Of a stretch of DNA of 64,000 nt, positions 36,269-44,511 are shown one piece after another; position 1 is the first letter of the stretch; each line of letters opens with the position of its first letter. The notes beneath the pieces were generated by a model. That model worked only from the letters and a program-made list of their open reading frames with translations, was not told the DNA's origin and searched no databases. Made by a program: the position numbers and the translations under genes. This stretch comes from Hyphomicrobiaceae bacterium (GTDB taxonomy: Bacteria; Pseudomonadota; Alphaproteobacteria; Rhizobiales; Hyphomicrobiaceae), in the NCBI GenBank assembly GCA_016793635.1, contig JAEUMD010000016.1, positions 40,238 through 104,237 of the forward strand. Reading direction: 5' to 3'.

Positions 36269-37345
36269 TCACCCCTCCACTTTCTTGATCGCCCGGTCGG
36301 CGACGTCCTGCCGGCGCTTCTTGATGATCTGCGCGGCTGTTGCACCGATCGCGGCGCCGACGACGGCTGCCGCTCCGACTTCCGCGTTGATGCCGGCGGT
36401 AGCCGCAGCGAGCGGCTTATAGAAGCTGCCCTTGTCCCAGAAGTTCGGTTCCGAGCAGCCGAGACAGCCGTGCCCCGACTGGATCGGGAACGAGATGCCG
36501 CCGTTCCATTTGAGCGTGGCGCAGGCGTTGTAGGCGATCGGGCCCTTGCAGCCGACTTTGTAGAGGCACCAGCCCTTGCGTGCGCCTTCGTCGTCAAAGC
36601 TGTCGGCGAACATGCCGCGCTCGTAGAACGGGCGGCGATAGCAGCGGTCGTGTATCGACTCGCCGAAGAACGCGAGCGGCCGGTTGAGTTTGTCGAGCTC
36701 GGGCAACTTGCCGAACGAGAGCAGGTAGGCGATCGTGCCGGTCATCGCCTCCGGTATCGGCGGACAACCCGGGATATTGATGATCGGCTTGTCCTTGATG
36801 ATGTCGGAGACCGCGACGGCGCCGGTCGGGTTCGGGTTCGCATGCGGGATGCCGCCGAACGCCGCACACGTGCCGACCGAGACGACGGCGAAGGCATCCT
36901 TCACGGTATCCTTCAGCATCTGTTCGTTGGTGACGCCGGCGATGGTCGAGTAGATGCCGCCATCCTTGATCGGGACCGAGCCGTCGACGATGACGATGTA
37001 CTTGCCCTTGTTGTCCTTCATCGCCTGCTCGCGCGCGTGCTCGGCGGCAGCGCCGGACACCGACATCAGCGTATGATGGTAGTCCAGCGAGATGAAGTCG
37101 AAGATCAGGTCCTCGAGCGTCGGGCTGTACGAGCGGGTAATCGATTCCGTGCAGCCCGTGCATTCCTGGAACGAAAGCCAGATCACCGACTGGCGCCTCG
37201 CGGTCGCCAGGGACTGCGCGATTACACTTGTCGCCGACGCAGGCAACGCCATAGCCGTCGCGAGGTAAGAAGCGTATTTGAGGAACGCACGCCGCGACAC
37301 GCCGCGACTGGTCATCACCTCGCCAAGCGTCCTGTCATCCGACAT
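36269..37345 (-). CDS. hydS: [NiFe] hydrogenase small subunit with Tat signal
   Basis: A 358-residue protein. A twin-arginine motif SRRAFLKYASYLA (residues 17-29) exports the HydSL dimer. The first cluster ligands are Cys62 and Cys65 (ECTGCTES); further ligands lie in VGTCAAFGG, NIPGCPP, HDRCYRR, CLYKVGCKGP and SGHGCLGCSE. A C-terminal hydrophobic helix (EVGAAAVVGAAIGATAAQII) is the membrane anchor. GAGGAG precedes ATG 37345. Its stop lies directly at the isp1 start. Confidence 0.96.
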   Translation of the reverse strand: MSDDRTLGEVMTSRGVSRRAFLKYASYLATAMALPASATSVIAQSLATARRQSVIWLSFQECTGCTESITRSYSPTLEDLIFDFISLDYHHTLMSVSGAAAEHAREQAMKDNKGKYIVIVDGSVPIKDGGIYSTIAGVTNEQMLKDTVKDAFAVVSVGTCAAFGGIPHANPNPTGAVAVSDIIKDKPIINIPGCPPIPEAMTGTIAYLLSFGKLPELDKLNRPLAFFGESIHDRCYRRPFYERGMFADSFDDEGARKGWCLYKVGCKGPIAYNACATLKWNGGISFPIQSGHGCLGCSEPNFWDKGSFYKPLAAATAGINAEVGAAAVVGAAIGATAAQIIKKRRQDVADRAIKKVEG

Positions 37346-37793
37346 GGGAAGTCTCCTCGAGCCCTTGGTCAATCGTTTGCGCGGGTTCCGTGACGTCGTC
37401 GGATGCGAGGGTTTCGCGCAGCCGGGAGGCCGAGGCGCGCACGTCGTCGGAATGGGAGAGCAGGATGGCCGGCACGCGCGTGACGACGATCTCTTCAGAC
37501 GTGATGCGCTCATCCGCTCCGCGATGGCGTACCCACCAGACGCCTGCATAGGACGTTTCCCAGACCTCGCTCGGTCCGGCGACATCGACGACCGCCGTCA
37601 CCTCGCCCTGCCCGAGCGCGTCCTCGAGGGCGGCGCGGTCGGCATCCGTCATCGGCAGCCCGCGCAGATCGACGATGGTCTCTTCGCCGGTCTTGGCGAA
37701 GTGCTCCAGCAACTCGGCAATCTCGTTCAGGACGGCACCCGCCATCCCTGTCGCCTCACTACTGCAGCAGTCTGCGGCGTCGTGCAGTCTCAT
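37335..37793 (-). CDS. Short HupH-like hydrogenase maturation protein
   Basis: A 152-residue protein matching only the C-terminal domain of HupH/HyaF: LNEIAELLEHFAKTGEETIVDLRGLPM, LGQGEVTAVVDVAGPSEVWET, GVWWVRHRG and IVVTRVPAILLSHSDDV. Full HupH is about 280 residues, so the N-terminal domain is missing. HupH helps small-subunit or Fe-S assembly in other hydrogenases. Its end overlaps the hydS start by 11 bases, so it is translated just before the small subunit. ATG 37793 has GAGGT upstream. Confidence 0.8.
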   Translation of the reverse strand: MRLHDAADCCSSEATGMAGAVLNEIAELLEHFAKTGEETIVDLRGLPMTDADRAALEDALGQGEVTAVVDVAGPSEVWETSYAGVWWVRHRGADERITSEEIVVTRVPAILLSHSDDVRASASRLRETLASDDVTEPAQTIDQGLEETSHVG

Positions 37794-37803
37794 GGGAACC
37801 TCG

Positions 37804-38277
37804 TCATTGCCATTCGGCGATCAAGGATCTGATGGTGTCGCAGGCGCGGGGGATTGCGGATTGAACGGCATCGGTCGGCTCCAGCCCCCATTCAGTGGAG
37901 GCTGGCTGTACGGCCACCAGCGCGCGCCGTTCGGGGCGCATACCGGTGAGCGCCGCGGCGTCGAGCAGGTCGGCGGCCGCGACCTCGTGAGCCGTTCGTT
38001 TCTTTCCGAGCAGGCGAGCGTCCATGTCGGCGCCGACGAAGCAGCGCACGTCACCCGCTGCTGCGCCGACCTCGGCCGCATCGACGAGGATGAGCGCGCG
38101 CGAGCTTTCCACATCGGGCAGCAGCGCGAGCCCGAGCGTACCGCCGTCGCGGAAATCGATGTCGTCGCGTCCAGCGAACTCGGCGCGGAGTGCCTCGATG
38201 ACGTGGACGCCGACACCGTCGTCGCTCAACAGCGTGTTGCCGAGGCCCAGCACCAGAATGTTTCCCTCAGGCGGCAT
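37804..38277 (-). CDS. HupD/HyaD-type hydrogenase maturation endopeptidase
   Basis: A 157-residue peptidase M52 protein: ILVLGLGNTLLSDDGVGVHVIEAL at the N-terminus includes the nickel-sensing Glu/Asp positions, with DFRDGGTLGLALLP and ILVDAAEVG following. It removes the 15-residue tail of HydL once nickel is inserted. It is the first gene of the minus-strand hydrogenase unit, followed 10 bases later by the HupH-like gene. Placing the protease first, ahead of the structural genes, is unusual. Confidence 0.93.
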   Translation of the reverse strand: MPPEGNILVLGLGNTLLSDDGVGVHVIEALRAEFAGRDDIDFRDGGTLGLALLPDVESSRALILVDAAEVGAAAGDVRCFVGADMDARLLGKKRTAHEVAAADLLDAAALTGMRPERRALVAVQPASTEWGLEPTDAVQSAIPRACDTIRSLIAEWQ

Positions 38278-38339
38278 GGCGTCCCCGATCGTGGCCGGAT
38301 CAATGGACGAAAGTATCTTACCGATAGCGAGGGCTGACC

Positions 38340-38353
38340 TTGCTCTGGATCAA
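38340..38353. promoter_or_regulatory. FNR/FixK-like box 1 in the hup/hyp divergent region
   Basis: TTGCT-CTGG-ATCAA differs by one base from TTGAT-N4-ATCAA. It lies 63 bases before the hupD-type start on the minus strand and about 250 before hypC. The 325-base spacer (38278-38602) contains no gene. Confidence 0.5.
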
Positions 38354-38376
38354 GCATTGCAAGGTTTGAGTGTACA

Positions 38377-38390
38377 TTGATCGAGATCAG
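38377..38390. promoter_or_regulatory. FNR/FixK-like box 2 in the hup/hyp divergent region
   Basis: TTGAT-CGAG-ATCAG differs by one base from the FNR/FixK consensus. Its centre is 37 bases from that of the other box. Oxygen-responsive FnrN/FixK control of hup and hyp genes is known in rhizobia, so the pair is credible. Confidence 0.55.
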
Positions 38391-38602
38391 AGAATTCGCT
38401 CGATCACCACACTAGATTGAGCGCAGTGAGAGATGAGCGTGGCGCGCGTCGGATGCGGACGCAGAGGGCGCGGGTAAGAATGCAGGTAGCCCCGCGTGGC
38501 CCACCCGGCATGGACCCGAGATCCGCCGCCTCGGGATCGACCGCACCGGGACGAACGTGACGCGACGAAAAAGACTGGTCGTACACCTGGGGACGAACAC
38601 TC

Positions 38603-38908
38603 ATGTGCCTCGCCATACCGATGCGGATCGTCGAGATCACGGGCTTCAATGCGCGCTGCGAAGCCAAGGGCATCGAGCGCACGGTCAGCCTGTTCCTGAT
38701 GCAGCATGAATCGCTGACGCCGGGCGACATCGTCATGGTCCATGTCGGCTATGCCATTCAGCGGATGACGGAGGACGAGGCTCGCTCTGCGTGGGAGCTC
38801 TACGACGAGATGCTAGCGGCAGAAGCTGGACTCGACGAAGCCGGACACGATGAAGGCGACATCGACAAAGACGGCCGCAAAGAACGCGCGGCGGCGGATC
38901 ATGCATGA
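38603..38908 (+). CDS. hypC: HypC, hydrogenase maturation chaperone
   Basis: A 101-residue protein beginning MCLAIPMRIVEI, whose Cys2 is the essential ligand for the Fe(CN)2CO unit. VSLFLMQHESLTPGDIVMVHVGYAIQRM follows, as in the family. The C-terminus carries an extra acidic/basic tail (about residues 78-101) beyond the usual length of 75-90. GGGGA precedes the ATG. It is first in hypCABDE and overlaps hypA by eight bases. Confidence 0.95.
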   Translation: MCLAIPMRIVEITGFNARCEAKGIERTVSLFLMQHESLTPGDIVMVHVGYAIQRMTEDEARSAWELYDEMLAAEAGLDEAGHDEGDIDKDGRKERAAADHA

Positions 38909-39299
38909 ACTCGCCATCGCGCAGGGATTGATGGGCGAGGTGCTGCGCGTCGCGGCGATGCATGGCGCGAACGGTGTCGATCTCGTCGTCGTACGCATCG
39001 GAGCACTCGCCGGCGTCGAGCCGGGGCTGCTCGAAAGAGCTTTCAGCGTTGCGCGGGCGGGCACACTGGCATCGCGGGCGGCGTTGGAAATCGAGCACGG
39101 ACCACTGGTCGTCGTGTGCTCGTCGTGCGGAGCCGAAACTGAGGCGCGCGCCGACAGAATCGTCTGTGGTGACTGCGGCGACTGGAAAGTGCGGGTCGTC
39201 GAGGGCGAGGAGATGCTGCTCGTGCGCGTCGGCCTCACCGGCGTCGGAGAAGCGGCGCCATCAGAAGACAAGTCGGAGCCGCCCCATTTGCAAATGTGA
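38901..39299 (+). CDS. hypA: HypA, nickel insertion protein
   Basis: A 132-residue protein starting MHELAIAQGLM, where His2 is the nickel ligand. The zinc site is the CSSCG...CGDCG pair at about residues 74-94. It delivers nickel to HydL together with HypB. The tail (about 118-132) is a polar extension. It starts inside the end of hypC, showing translational coupling; a 17-codon upstream extension of the frame has no family match. Confidence 0.95.
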   Translation: MHELAIAQGLMGEVLRVAAMHGANGVDLVVVRIGALAGVEPGLLERAFSVARAGTLASRAALEIEHGPLVVVCSSCGAETEARADRIVCGDCGDWKVRVVEGEEMLLVRVGLTGVGEAAPSEDKSEPPHLQM

Positions 39300-39376
39300 A
39301 GCAGGGCGGTCACGGCCGATAGCCGCGTGCCGGGCTTGGCTCGGCAGAGCGGAGAAGAGCCGAGGAGGAACAAGCG

Positions 39377-40186
39377 ATGTGCGATACGTGCGGTTGCTCG
39401 ATCACGCCGGGAAACAGGCATCTCGTGGAGGCGGGCGGCAAGCTCGCAAACATTCAGGATGGTCGCGCCAGCGTCGAAGTGCTGACGAACCTGCTCGCCG
39501 AGAACGATGCGATGGCGCGGCATAACCGCAAGCACATAGAGCGGCACGGCGTTCTCGCGATCAACCTGATGTCGTCACCCGGCTCGGGCAAGACTGCCTT
39601 GCTCGAAGCAACCGCCGACGCGCTCGGCGGGCGTTTGCGCATCGGTGTCATCGAAGGCGACCTAGCGACGGAAAATGATGCGCGCCGTATTCGCGCGAAG
39701 GGCGTGCCGGCGATTCAGATCACCACCGGCCAGGCGTGCCACCTCGACGCGCATATGGTTCACGACGCCTTGCACGAGCTCGACCTTGCAGCACTCGATG
39801 TCCTGTTCATCGAGAACGTCGGCAATCTCGTGTGCCCTGCGAGCTTCGATCTTGGGCATCATCTGAACGTCGCCCTGCTGTCCGTCGCCGAGGGTGACGA
39901 CAAGCCGGCCAAGTATCCGGTGATGTTCCGGCACGCCGATCTCGTTCTGCTCTCCAAGGCCGACTTGCTCGGAGCGATCGACGATTTCGATACGGCGGCG
40001 GCCGAGCGCCACGTGCGCGACCTCGCCAACCCCGCACCTGTGATGCCCGTCTCGGTGCGCCGTCCAGCGCTCCTTGAAAACTGGATCGCGTGGGTGGAGG
40101 CGAAGCTCACCTCGCGCCGGATGGGCCTGGTGCAGCGTCCGCGCGTCGAGCGCGATGCGCGCAATCTCGTGGGGATGCATCCGTGA
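39377..40186 (+). CDS. hypB: HypB, GTPase for nickel insertion
   Basis: A 269-residue protein. It begins MCDTCGCS, the high-affinity nickel motif, and lacks a long His-rich stretch. The GTPase domain has SSPGSGKTALLE (Walker A, about residues 66-73), VIEGDLAT, the metal site QACHLDAHMV and SKADLL for guanine. It powers nickel delivery to the large subunit. GAGGAAC precedes the ATG. Its stop overlaps the hypD GTG start. Confidence 0.96.
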   Translation: MCDTCGCSITPGNRHLVEAGGKLANIQDGRASVEVLTNLLAENDAMARHNRKHIERHGVLAINLMSSPGSGKTALLEATADALGGRLRIGVIEGDLATENDARRIRAKGVPAIQITTGQACHLDAHMVHDALHELDLAALDVLFIENVGNLVCPASFDLGHHLNVALLSVAEGDDKPAKYPVMFRHADLVLLSKADLLGAIDDFDTAAAERHVRDLANPAPVMPVSVRRPALLENWIAWVEAKLTSRRMGLVQRPRVERDARNLVGMHP

Positions 40187-41355
40187 GCGGAGTGGCAAAG
40201 CCGATAGCCGATCGGGGCGCGGAACCGGTGAGCGCCCCAGTGGGCGCCCCAGTGGGCGCCAGGGAGTGGCTCGAGCGCATTCGAACGCTGCCGCTGCCGC
40301 CGCGCGTTCGCGTCATGAACGTGTGCGGCGGTCACGAGCGCACCATTTCGATGGCGGGGCTGCGCAAGGCCATTCCGCAGAACATCGAGCTGATTGCGGG
40401 GCCGGGGTGCCCGGTCTGCGTCTGCCCAGAGGAGGATATTCACGCTTCGATCGGTCTCGCCGGACGCAAGGATGTCATTCTTGCTGCGTTCGGCGACATG
40501 CTGCGCGTGCCGGCCAATGGGCCGAAATCGGAACCGCGCTCGCTCGATGAGGCGCGCGCCGCGGGGGCGGACGTCAGGCCGATCGCATCTCCCGCTGAGG
40601 CGGCGCGCATCGCGCGCGACAACCCGGACCGCGACGTCGTGTTCTTCGCCGCGGGCTTCGAAACGACCACGGCACCCGTCGCGGGCCTCGTCGCCGAAGG
40701 GTTCCCGCCGAACTTGTCGCTGCTTCTGTCAGGGCGGCTCACGTGGCCGGCCGTCGCCATGCTGCTCGAAAGCGAGGCGCCTGGGTTCGACGCTTTGATT
40801 GCGCCCGGGCATGTCGCGACGGTGATGGGACCGGAGGAATGGTCGTTCGTGCCGGAGCGGCATGGACTGCCGGCCGCGATCGCCGGCTTCACGCCGGAAA
40901 GCCTGCTGGCCGCTCTCTACTCCGTTCTGCGCCAGCTCATCGAGCGCCGCGCTTTCCTCGACAACTGCTACCCGAAGGTGGTGCATCCCGGCGGCAACCG
41001 GACGGCGCGCATGCTCCTCGACGAAACAATGGAAGTCACAGACGCAACCTGGCGCGGCATCGGCACCATCGCGCGCTCGGGCTTCGCGCTGAAGGAACGC
41101 TTTGCAGGTATCGACGCGCGCCGCCGCTTCGCCATCGTCGTCGACGGAGCGCGCAAGCGCGCGGGGCAGATGCCGCCCGGCTGCGACTGCGCGCGAGTCG
41201 TGCTCGGCAAGATCCGTCCAAGCCAGTGCACACTCTATGGTGCGGCCTGCACGCCGCGCACGCCGATCGGCCCATGCATGGTGTCGGACGAGGGGGCCTG
41301 CCGCATCTGGTGGTCGACGGGTGTGCGCGAGCGCGAGCCGGCCTCCGCCGCGTGA
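40183..41355 (+). CDS. hypD: HypD, Fe-S scaffold for the Fe(CN)2CO group
   Basis: A 390-residue protein starting at GTG 40183, overlapping the hypB stop as GTGA. Conserved blocks are all present: NVCGGHERTI, AGPGCPVCVCP, FFAAGFETTTAP, PGHVATVMG, NCYPKVVHPGGN and the C-terminal cysteine set CDCARVVLGKIRPSQC...CTPRTPIGPC. It holds the iron ligand unit with HypC. A 12-bp duplication encodes APVGAPVGA near residue 25. The first 30 residues are a poorly conserved extension. Confidence 0.95.
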   Translation: MSGVAKPIADRGAEPVSAPVGAPVGAREWLERIRTLPLPPRVRVMNVCGGHERTISMAGLRKAIPQNIELIAGPGCPVCVCPEEDIHASIGLAGRKDVILAAFGDMLRVPANGPKSEPRSLDEARAAGADVRPIASPAEAARIARDNPDRDVVFFAAGFETTTAPVAGLVAEGFPPNLSLLLSGRLTWPAVAMLLESEAPGFDALIAPGHVATVMGPEEWSFVPERHGLPAAIAGFTPESLLAALYSVLRQLIERRAFLDNCYPKVVHPGGNRTARMLLDETMEVTDATWRGIGTIARSGFALKERFAGIDARRRFAIVVDGARKRAGQMPPGCDCARVVLGKIRPSQCTLYGAACTPRTPIGPCMVSDEGACRIWWSTGVREREPASAA

Positions 41356-41437
41356 CCGGCAAGCGCGTCGACGTTGCGCATGCACGGTGCGACCGTCCTG
41401 ACGATTTTGCGTGCAGGCTTTCTCCCCAGGGGACGAC

Positions 41438-42457
41438 ATGACGTTCGAGGATCGCCACATCCGGCTCGCGCATGGCAACGGCGGGCGATACATGCGTGAG
41501 TTGATCGCGCAGGTGTTCCGCGCGCACCTGGCCGATCCGGCGCTCGACGTCACGTGCGACGCCGCGCCGATCGTAATCCCGGACGGCACGCCATTCGTCA
41601 CGACGGACGGCTTCACGGTGCAGCCGCTCGAATTTCCAGGGGGTGACATCGGCTCGCTTGCGGTCAACGGCACCGTCAATGATCTCGCGGTGAGCGGCGC
41701 CCGGCCGCTCTATCTCACGCTATCGGCGATCATCGAGGAGGGGCTAGAAGCGGCACTCCTCGAACGCATTGCCGCGAGCATCGGCAAAGCGGCGAAAATC
41801 GCCGGTGTCCGCGTCGTCGCAGGCGATACCAAAGTGGTTCCGCGCGGGCATGGCGGCGGGATTTACCTGACGACGACGGGTATCGGCATCCGCCCGCACG
41901 GCCTCGATCTGGGGCTCGACCGCGTCAAGGCGGGTGACGCTCTCCTCGTCAGTGGTCCGCTTGGCGACCACGGCACCGCCGTCATGCTGGCGCGGGAGGA
42001 TTTCGATCTCACCGGCGACGTACGGTCCGACTGCGCGAGCGTGCGGCCGCTGACCGAAGCCCTGATCGATATTCCCGGCGCTCGTTTCATGCGCGACCCG
42101 ACCCGCGGTGGCTTGGCCGCGGTCACGCACGAATTGGCGCAGGCGAGCGGCCTTGACGTGCGGCTCGATGAAAGCCGCCTGCCCGTTCGCGATGCCGTTC
42201 GTTCGGTCTGCGAGATCCTCGGCTACGATCCCTATTATCTCGCCTGCGAGGGGCGCGTCGTGGCGGTGGTATCGGGCGAGGCGGCGGAGGCCGCGCTCGC
42301 TGCATGGCAGGCGCTCGATGATGGCCGCGACGCCGCCATCGTCGGATGGCTTGCACCGGGCGGGACGCGGGGAGGGCGCGTGATCCTCGCCACTAGTGCC
42401 GGCGGTGAACGGAGCCTCGAGGAGCTCGAGGACGATCCCCTTCCGCGGATCTGCTGA
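41438..42457 (+). CDS. hypE: HypE, carbamoyl dehydratase
   Basis: A 339-residue PurM-like protein. It begins DRHIRLAHGNGGRYM and ends PRIC, whose C-terminal cysteine carries the thiocarbamate that becomes cyanide. ATP-site motifs VVAGDTKVVPRGHGGG and FMRDPTRGGLA are intact. AGGGGA precedes ATG 41438; an upstream in-frame codon at 41411 lacks support. No hypF, its partner carbamoyltransferase, is found in the window. Confidence 0.96.
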   Translation: MTFEDRHIRLAHGNGGRYMRELIAQVFRAHLADPALDVTCDAAPIVIPDGTPFVTTDGFTVQPLEFPGGDIGSLAVNGTVNDLAVSGARPLYLTLSAIIEEGLEAALLERIAASIGKAAKIAGVRVVAGDTKVVPRGHGGGIYLTTTGIGIRPHGLDLGLDRVKAGDALLVSGPLGDHGTAVMLAREDFDLTGDVRSDCASVRPLTEALIDIPGARFMRDPTRGGLAAVTHELAQASGLDVRLDESRLPVRDAVRSVCEILGYDPYYLACEGRVVAVVSGEAAEAALAAWQALDDGRDAAIVGWLAPGGTRGGRVILATSAGGERSLEELEDDPLPRIC

Positions 42458-42581
42458 AGGGGGGCTTAGCCACAGAAGGGCCAGCCTGCATGTGGATGGC
42501 GCGAATGGTCGCGGCCGTTCCCTCTTGCCCCTGTCAGAATTTCCGGCAACCTGCACAAAAAATGTGCTTCCGGAGGCGCCG

Positions 42582-43571
42582 ATGTCAGTGAAGCCTGACG
42601 GCGCACCCGCGGAGCGCCCGGCGGCGCTGCTGGAGCGCATCCGGGTGCTGGCGGGTGTCGAGCTTGCACCTGTCAGTCACGCCGAACGGCTTGTCTCGGG
42701 GCTCGGCGGCTTCTGTGCGATCTACCTCGTTCTCGTACTCGAGCGCGGGCTGCTCGGTGATCTCGGCGCGGCGCTGCTGGTTGCCTCGATGGGGGCGAGC
42801 GCGGTGTTGCTGTTCGCCGTCCCGCACGGGACGCTGTCGCAGCCTTGGGCCGTGATCGTCGGTCACGCCGTTTCGGCGGCGATCGGCGTGGCGGTTGCGC
42901 GTGTCGTTCCAGATGCCTTCCTCGCCGCGGCGCTCGCCGTCGGCCTTGCCATCCTCGCCATGCATTACTTGCGGGCCATCCATCCACCCGGCGGGGCGAC
43001 GGCGCTGACGGCGGTCATCGGCGGATCACAGGTCCAGGCGCTCGGTTTCGGCTTTGTCGTGATGCCTGTGCTCCTCAACGCGGTGATCCTCGTTGCCGCG
43101 GCCGTCGCCTTCAACGCGGCCTTCGCGTGGCGCCGCTACCCGGTGGCGTGGGGCCGTCGCAATTTCGCGTCACGGCCCGTCACGTTCCCGTCCGGCCCGA
43201 GCCACGCCGATTTCGTGGAGGCGCTGCGCCGCATCGGCACGTTCGTCGATATCAGCGAGGAGGAATTCGTTCGCCTGACCGAGCTTGCCAAGGCTTCGTC
43301 CGATGAGCGGCGGCTGAAGCCGGATGCGATCCGCGTCGGCGGCTATTACTCGAACGGTGGCTTCGGTGCGGACTGGGCCGTGCGTATGGTCGTCGATGGC
43401 GATCGAGGCGGTCCGGACGGAAACGTCATCTGGCGCGTCGTCGCCGGGCGTGACCGGAACGCGACGGGACTGAGCTCGAGGCGCGATCTGGCGGCTTGGG
43501 CGGCCTATGAGGTCGTCCGCTCGGAAAGCACCTGGGTGCGGAGCAGCGACGTCAAAATAGCCGACGATTAA
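42582..43571 (+). CDS. HPP-family integral membrane protein
   Basis: A 329-residue protein. The N-terminal half (about 30-180) has four membrane helices with VASMGASAVLLFAVPHGTLSQPW and the name-giving HPPGGATALTAVIGG, as in HPP proteins; plant and cyanobacterial relatives act as nitrite transporters. The C-terminal half is soluble and unlike the usual CBS pair: SHADFVEALRRIGTFVDISEEEF and a W-rich end. CGGAGG precedes the ATG at 42582. It follows hypE by 124 bases without obvious functional link. Confidence 0.88.
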   Translation: MSVKPDGAPAERPAALLERIRVLAGVELAPVSHAERLVSGLGGFCAIYLVLVLERGLLGDLGAALLVASMGASAVLLFAVPHGTLSQPWAVIVGHAVSAAIGVAVARVVPDAFLAAALAVGLAILAMHYLRAIHPPGGATALTAVIGGSQVQALGFGFVVMPVLLNAVILVAAAVAFNAAFAWRRYPVAWGRRNFASRPVTFPSGPSHADFVEALRRIGTFVDISEEEFVRLTELAKASSDERRLKPDAIRVGGYYSNGGFGADWAVRMVVDGDRGGPDGNVIWRVVAGRDRNATGLSSRRDLAAWAAYEVVRSESTWVRSSDVKIADD

Positions 43572-43595
43572 GTGGGGCGCCCGATCCGAGGGCGA

Positions 43596-43670
<75 letters not shown>

Positions 43671-44039
43671 AGGTCCGGCGGGTGATGCCTGGGCTCGCCG
43701 ATGGCACCGGTTCCGGTGTTCGCGATGAGGCAATACAAACCCTGCTCCGAGCGGGCCGGCCGGTCGAAGCGGGCGGACATTGCCACAAGCCCATCGCCCC
43801 GGCAAGTCGCATCGACACCGGTTCTGTGACTAATCGGGGGAGACGCCAGGACCCCCGTGGAACCGCATTTTGCCCCCTCTGGCGCGTGGCGGTTGCGGAC
43901 CCGGGTGCGGATCATGTTATTGCACTCGCCGAAGGGGGATGCCGAGGTCGCACCAGCGTCCGGACTTGCGATACGCTCAGTCGGTCGGGGGCGGAAAGGC
44001 ACGCTGACTGACAAGTCGGAGAAAACAAGGGAGCACGGC
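43671..44039. other. Intergenic region, 369 bases
   Basis: Between the tRNA gene and the small protein gene. It should contain the tRNA promoter on its left. I see no gene; short frames lack ribosome sites and family features. Confidence 0.4.
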
Positions 44040-44234
44040 ATGACGCCGCCGGGCAAAAGGGCGGGGGGCGGCTCACGCGATGAGCGCCTTGAAGCGGCGC
44101 TGCGGGAGAACTTGAAACGCCGCAAGGCGCAGGCGCGGCGGCGGAGCGACGACAGCGAGGACGCCGCGGGTGAGGGAACCGGGAGCGGCGAAACACCGTC
44201 GTGCGAGATGCCCACCGATCCCGGCGAGAGTTGA
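44040..44234 (+). CDS. Small conserved basic protein upstream of murA
   Basis: A 64-residue protein. The motif SRDERLEAALRENLKRRKAQARRRS is characteristic of a short conserved alphaproteobacterial protein often located next to murA; its function is unknown. The remainder is polar and probably disordered. AAGGGAG precedes the ATG. Two large palindromic repeats separate it from murA. Confidence 0.7.
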   Translation: MTPPGKRAGGGSRDERLEAALRENLKRRKAQARRRSDDSEDAAGEGTGSGETPSCEMPTDPGES

Positions 44235-44264
44235 TCAGGGCGGGTCCGTCGGAGACGAAACACA

Positions 44265-44341
44265 CTAGTGTTCCGTCTCCGACACTTGGTTCCCAGTGCA
44301 GCATGCGATCGACCAAGTGTCGGAGACGAAAAGAACACTAG
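44265..44341. repeat. Long palindromic repeat 1
   Basis: CGTCTCCGACACTTGGT (44274-44290) and its exact inverse (44312-44328) form a 17-bp stem around a 21-base loop. Outer segments CTAGTGTTC and GAACACTAG (44265-44273, 44333-44341) extend it. A second overlapping foldback joins GGAGACG at 44251-44257 with CGTCTCC at 44274-44280. Confidence 0.9.
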
Positions 44342-44354
44342 CAACTCGATGATT

Positions 44355-44433
44355 CTAGCGTTGCTTTTGTCACTAACGCTTGGCAGACCACCGTTCCGCA
44401 ACCGGGAACCAAGCGTTAATGACGCAACACTAG
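44355..44433. repeat. Long palindromic repeat 2, related to repeat 1
   Basis: Arms 44355-44383 and 44409-44433 form an imperfect inverted repeat with a perfect inner 10-bp core, TAACGCTTGG/CCAAGCGTTA, and outer CTAG(C/T)GTTGC. The CTAG-GTT...CTTGG framework and the extra TTTT are shared with repeat 1, so both belong to one repeat family. Confidence 0.88.
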
Positions 44434-44511
44434 GCAGTACCCGAATCGCTATTATCACCGCTTGCGGACCCGGCCGGCCGGGGCACGCGGAGCGCGATGG
44501 AAAGCAGGCAC

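Noticed and set aside
40236-40259. Tandem 12-bp repeat in the hypD start region as a mobile or regulatory repeat
   Set aside because: Only two copies, in frame within the variable N-terminal extension of HypD, so most simply a slippage duplication.
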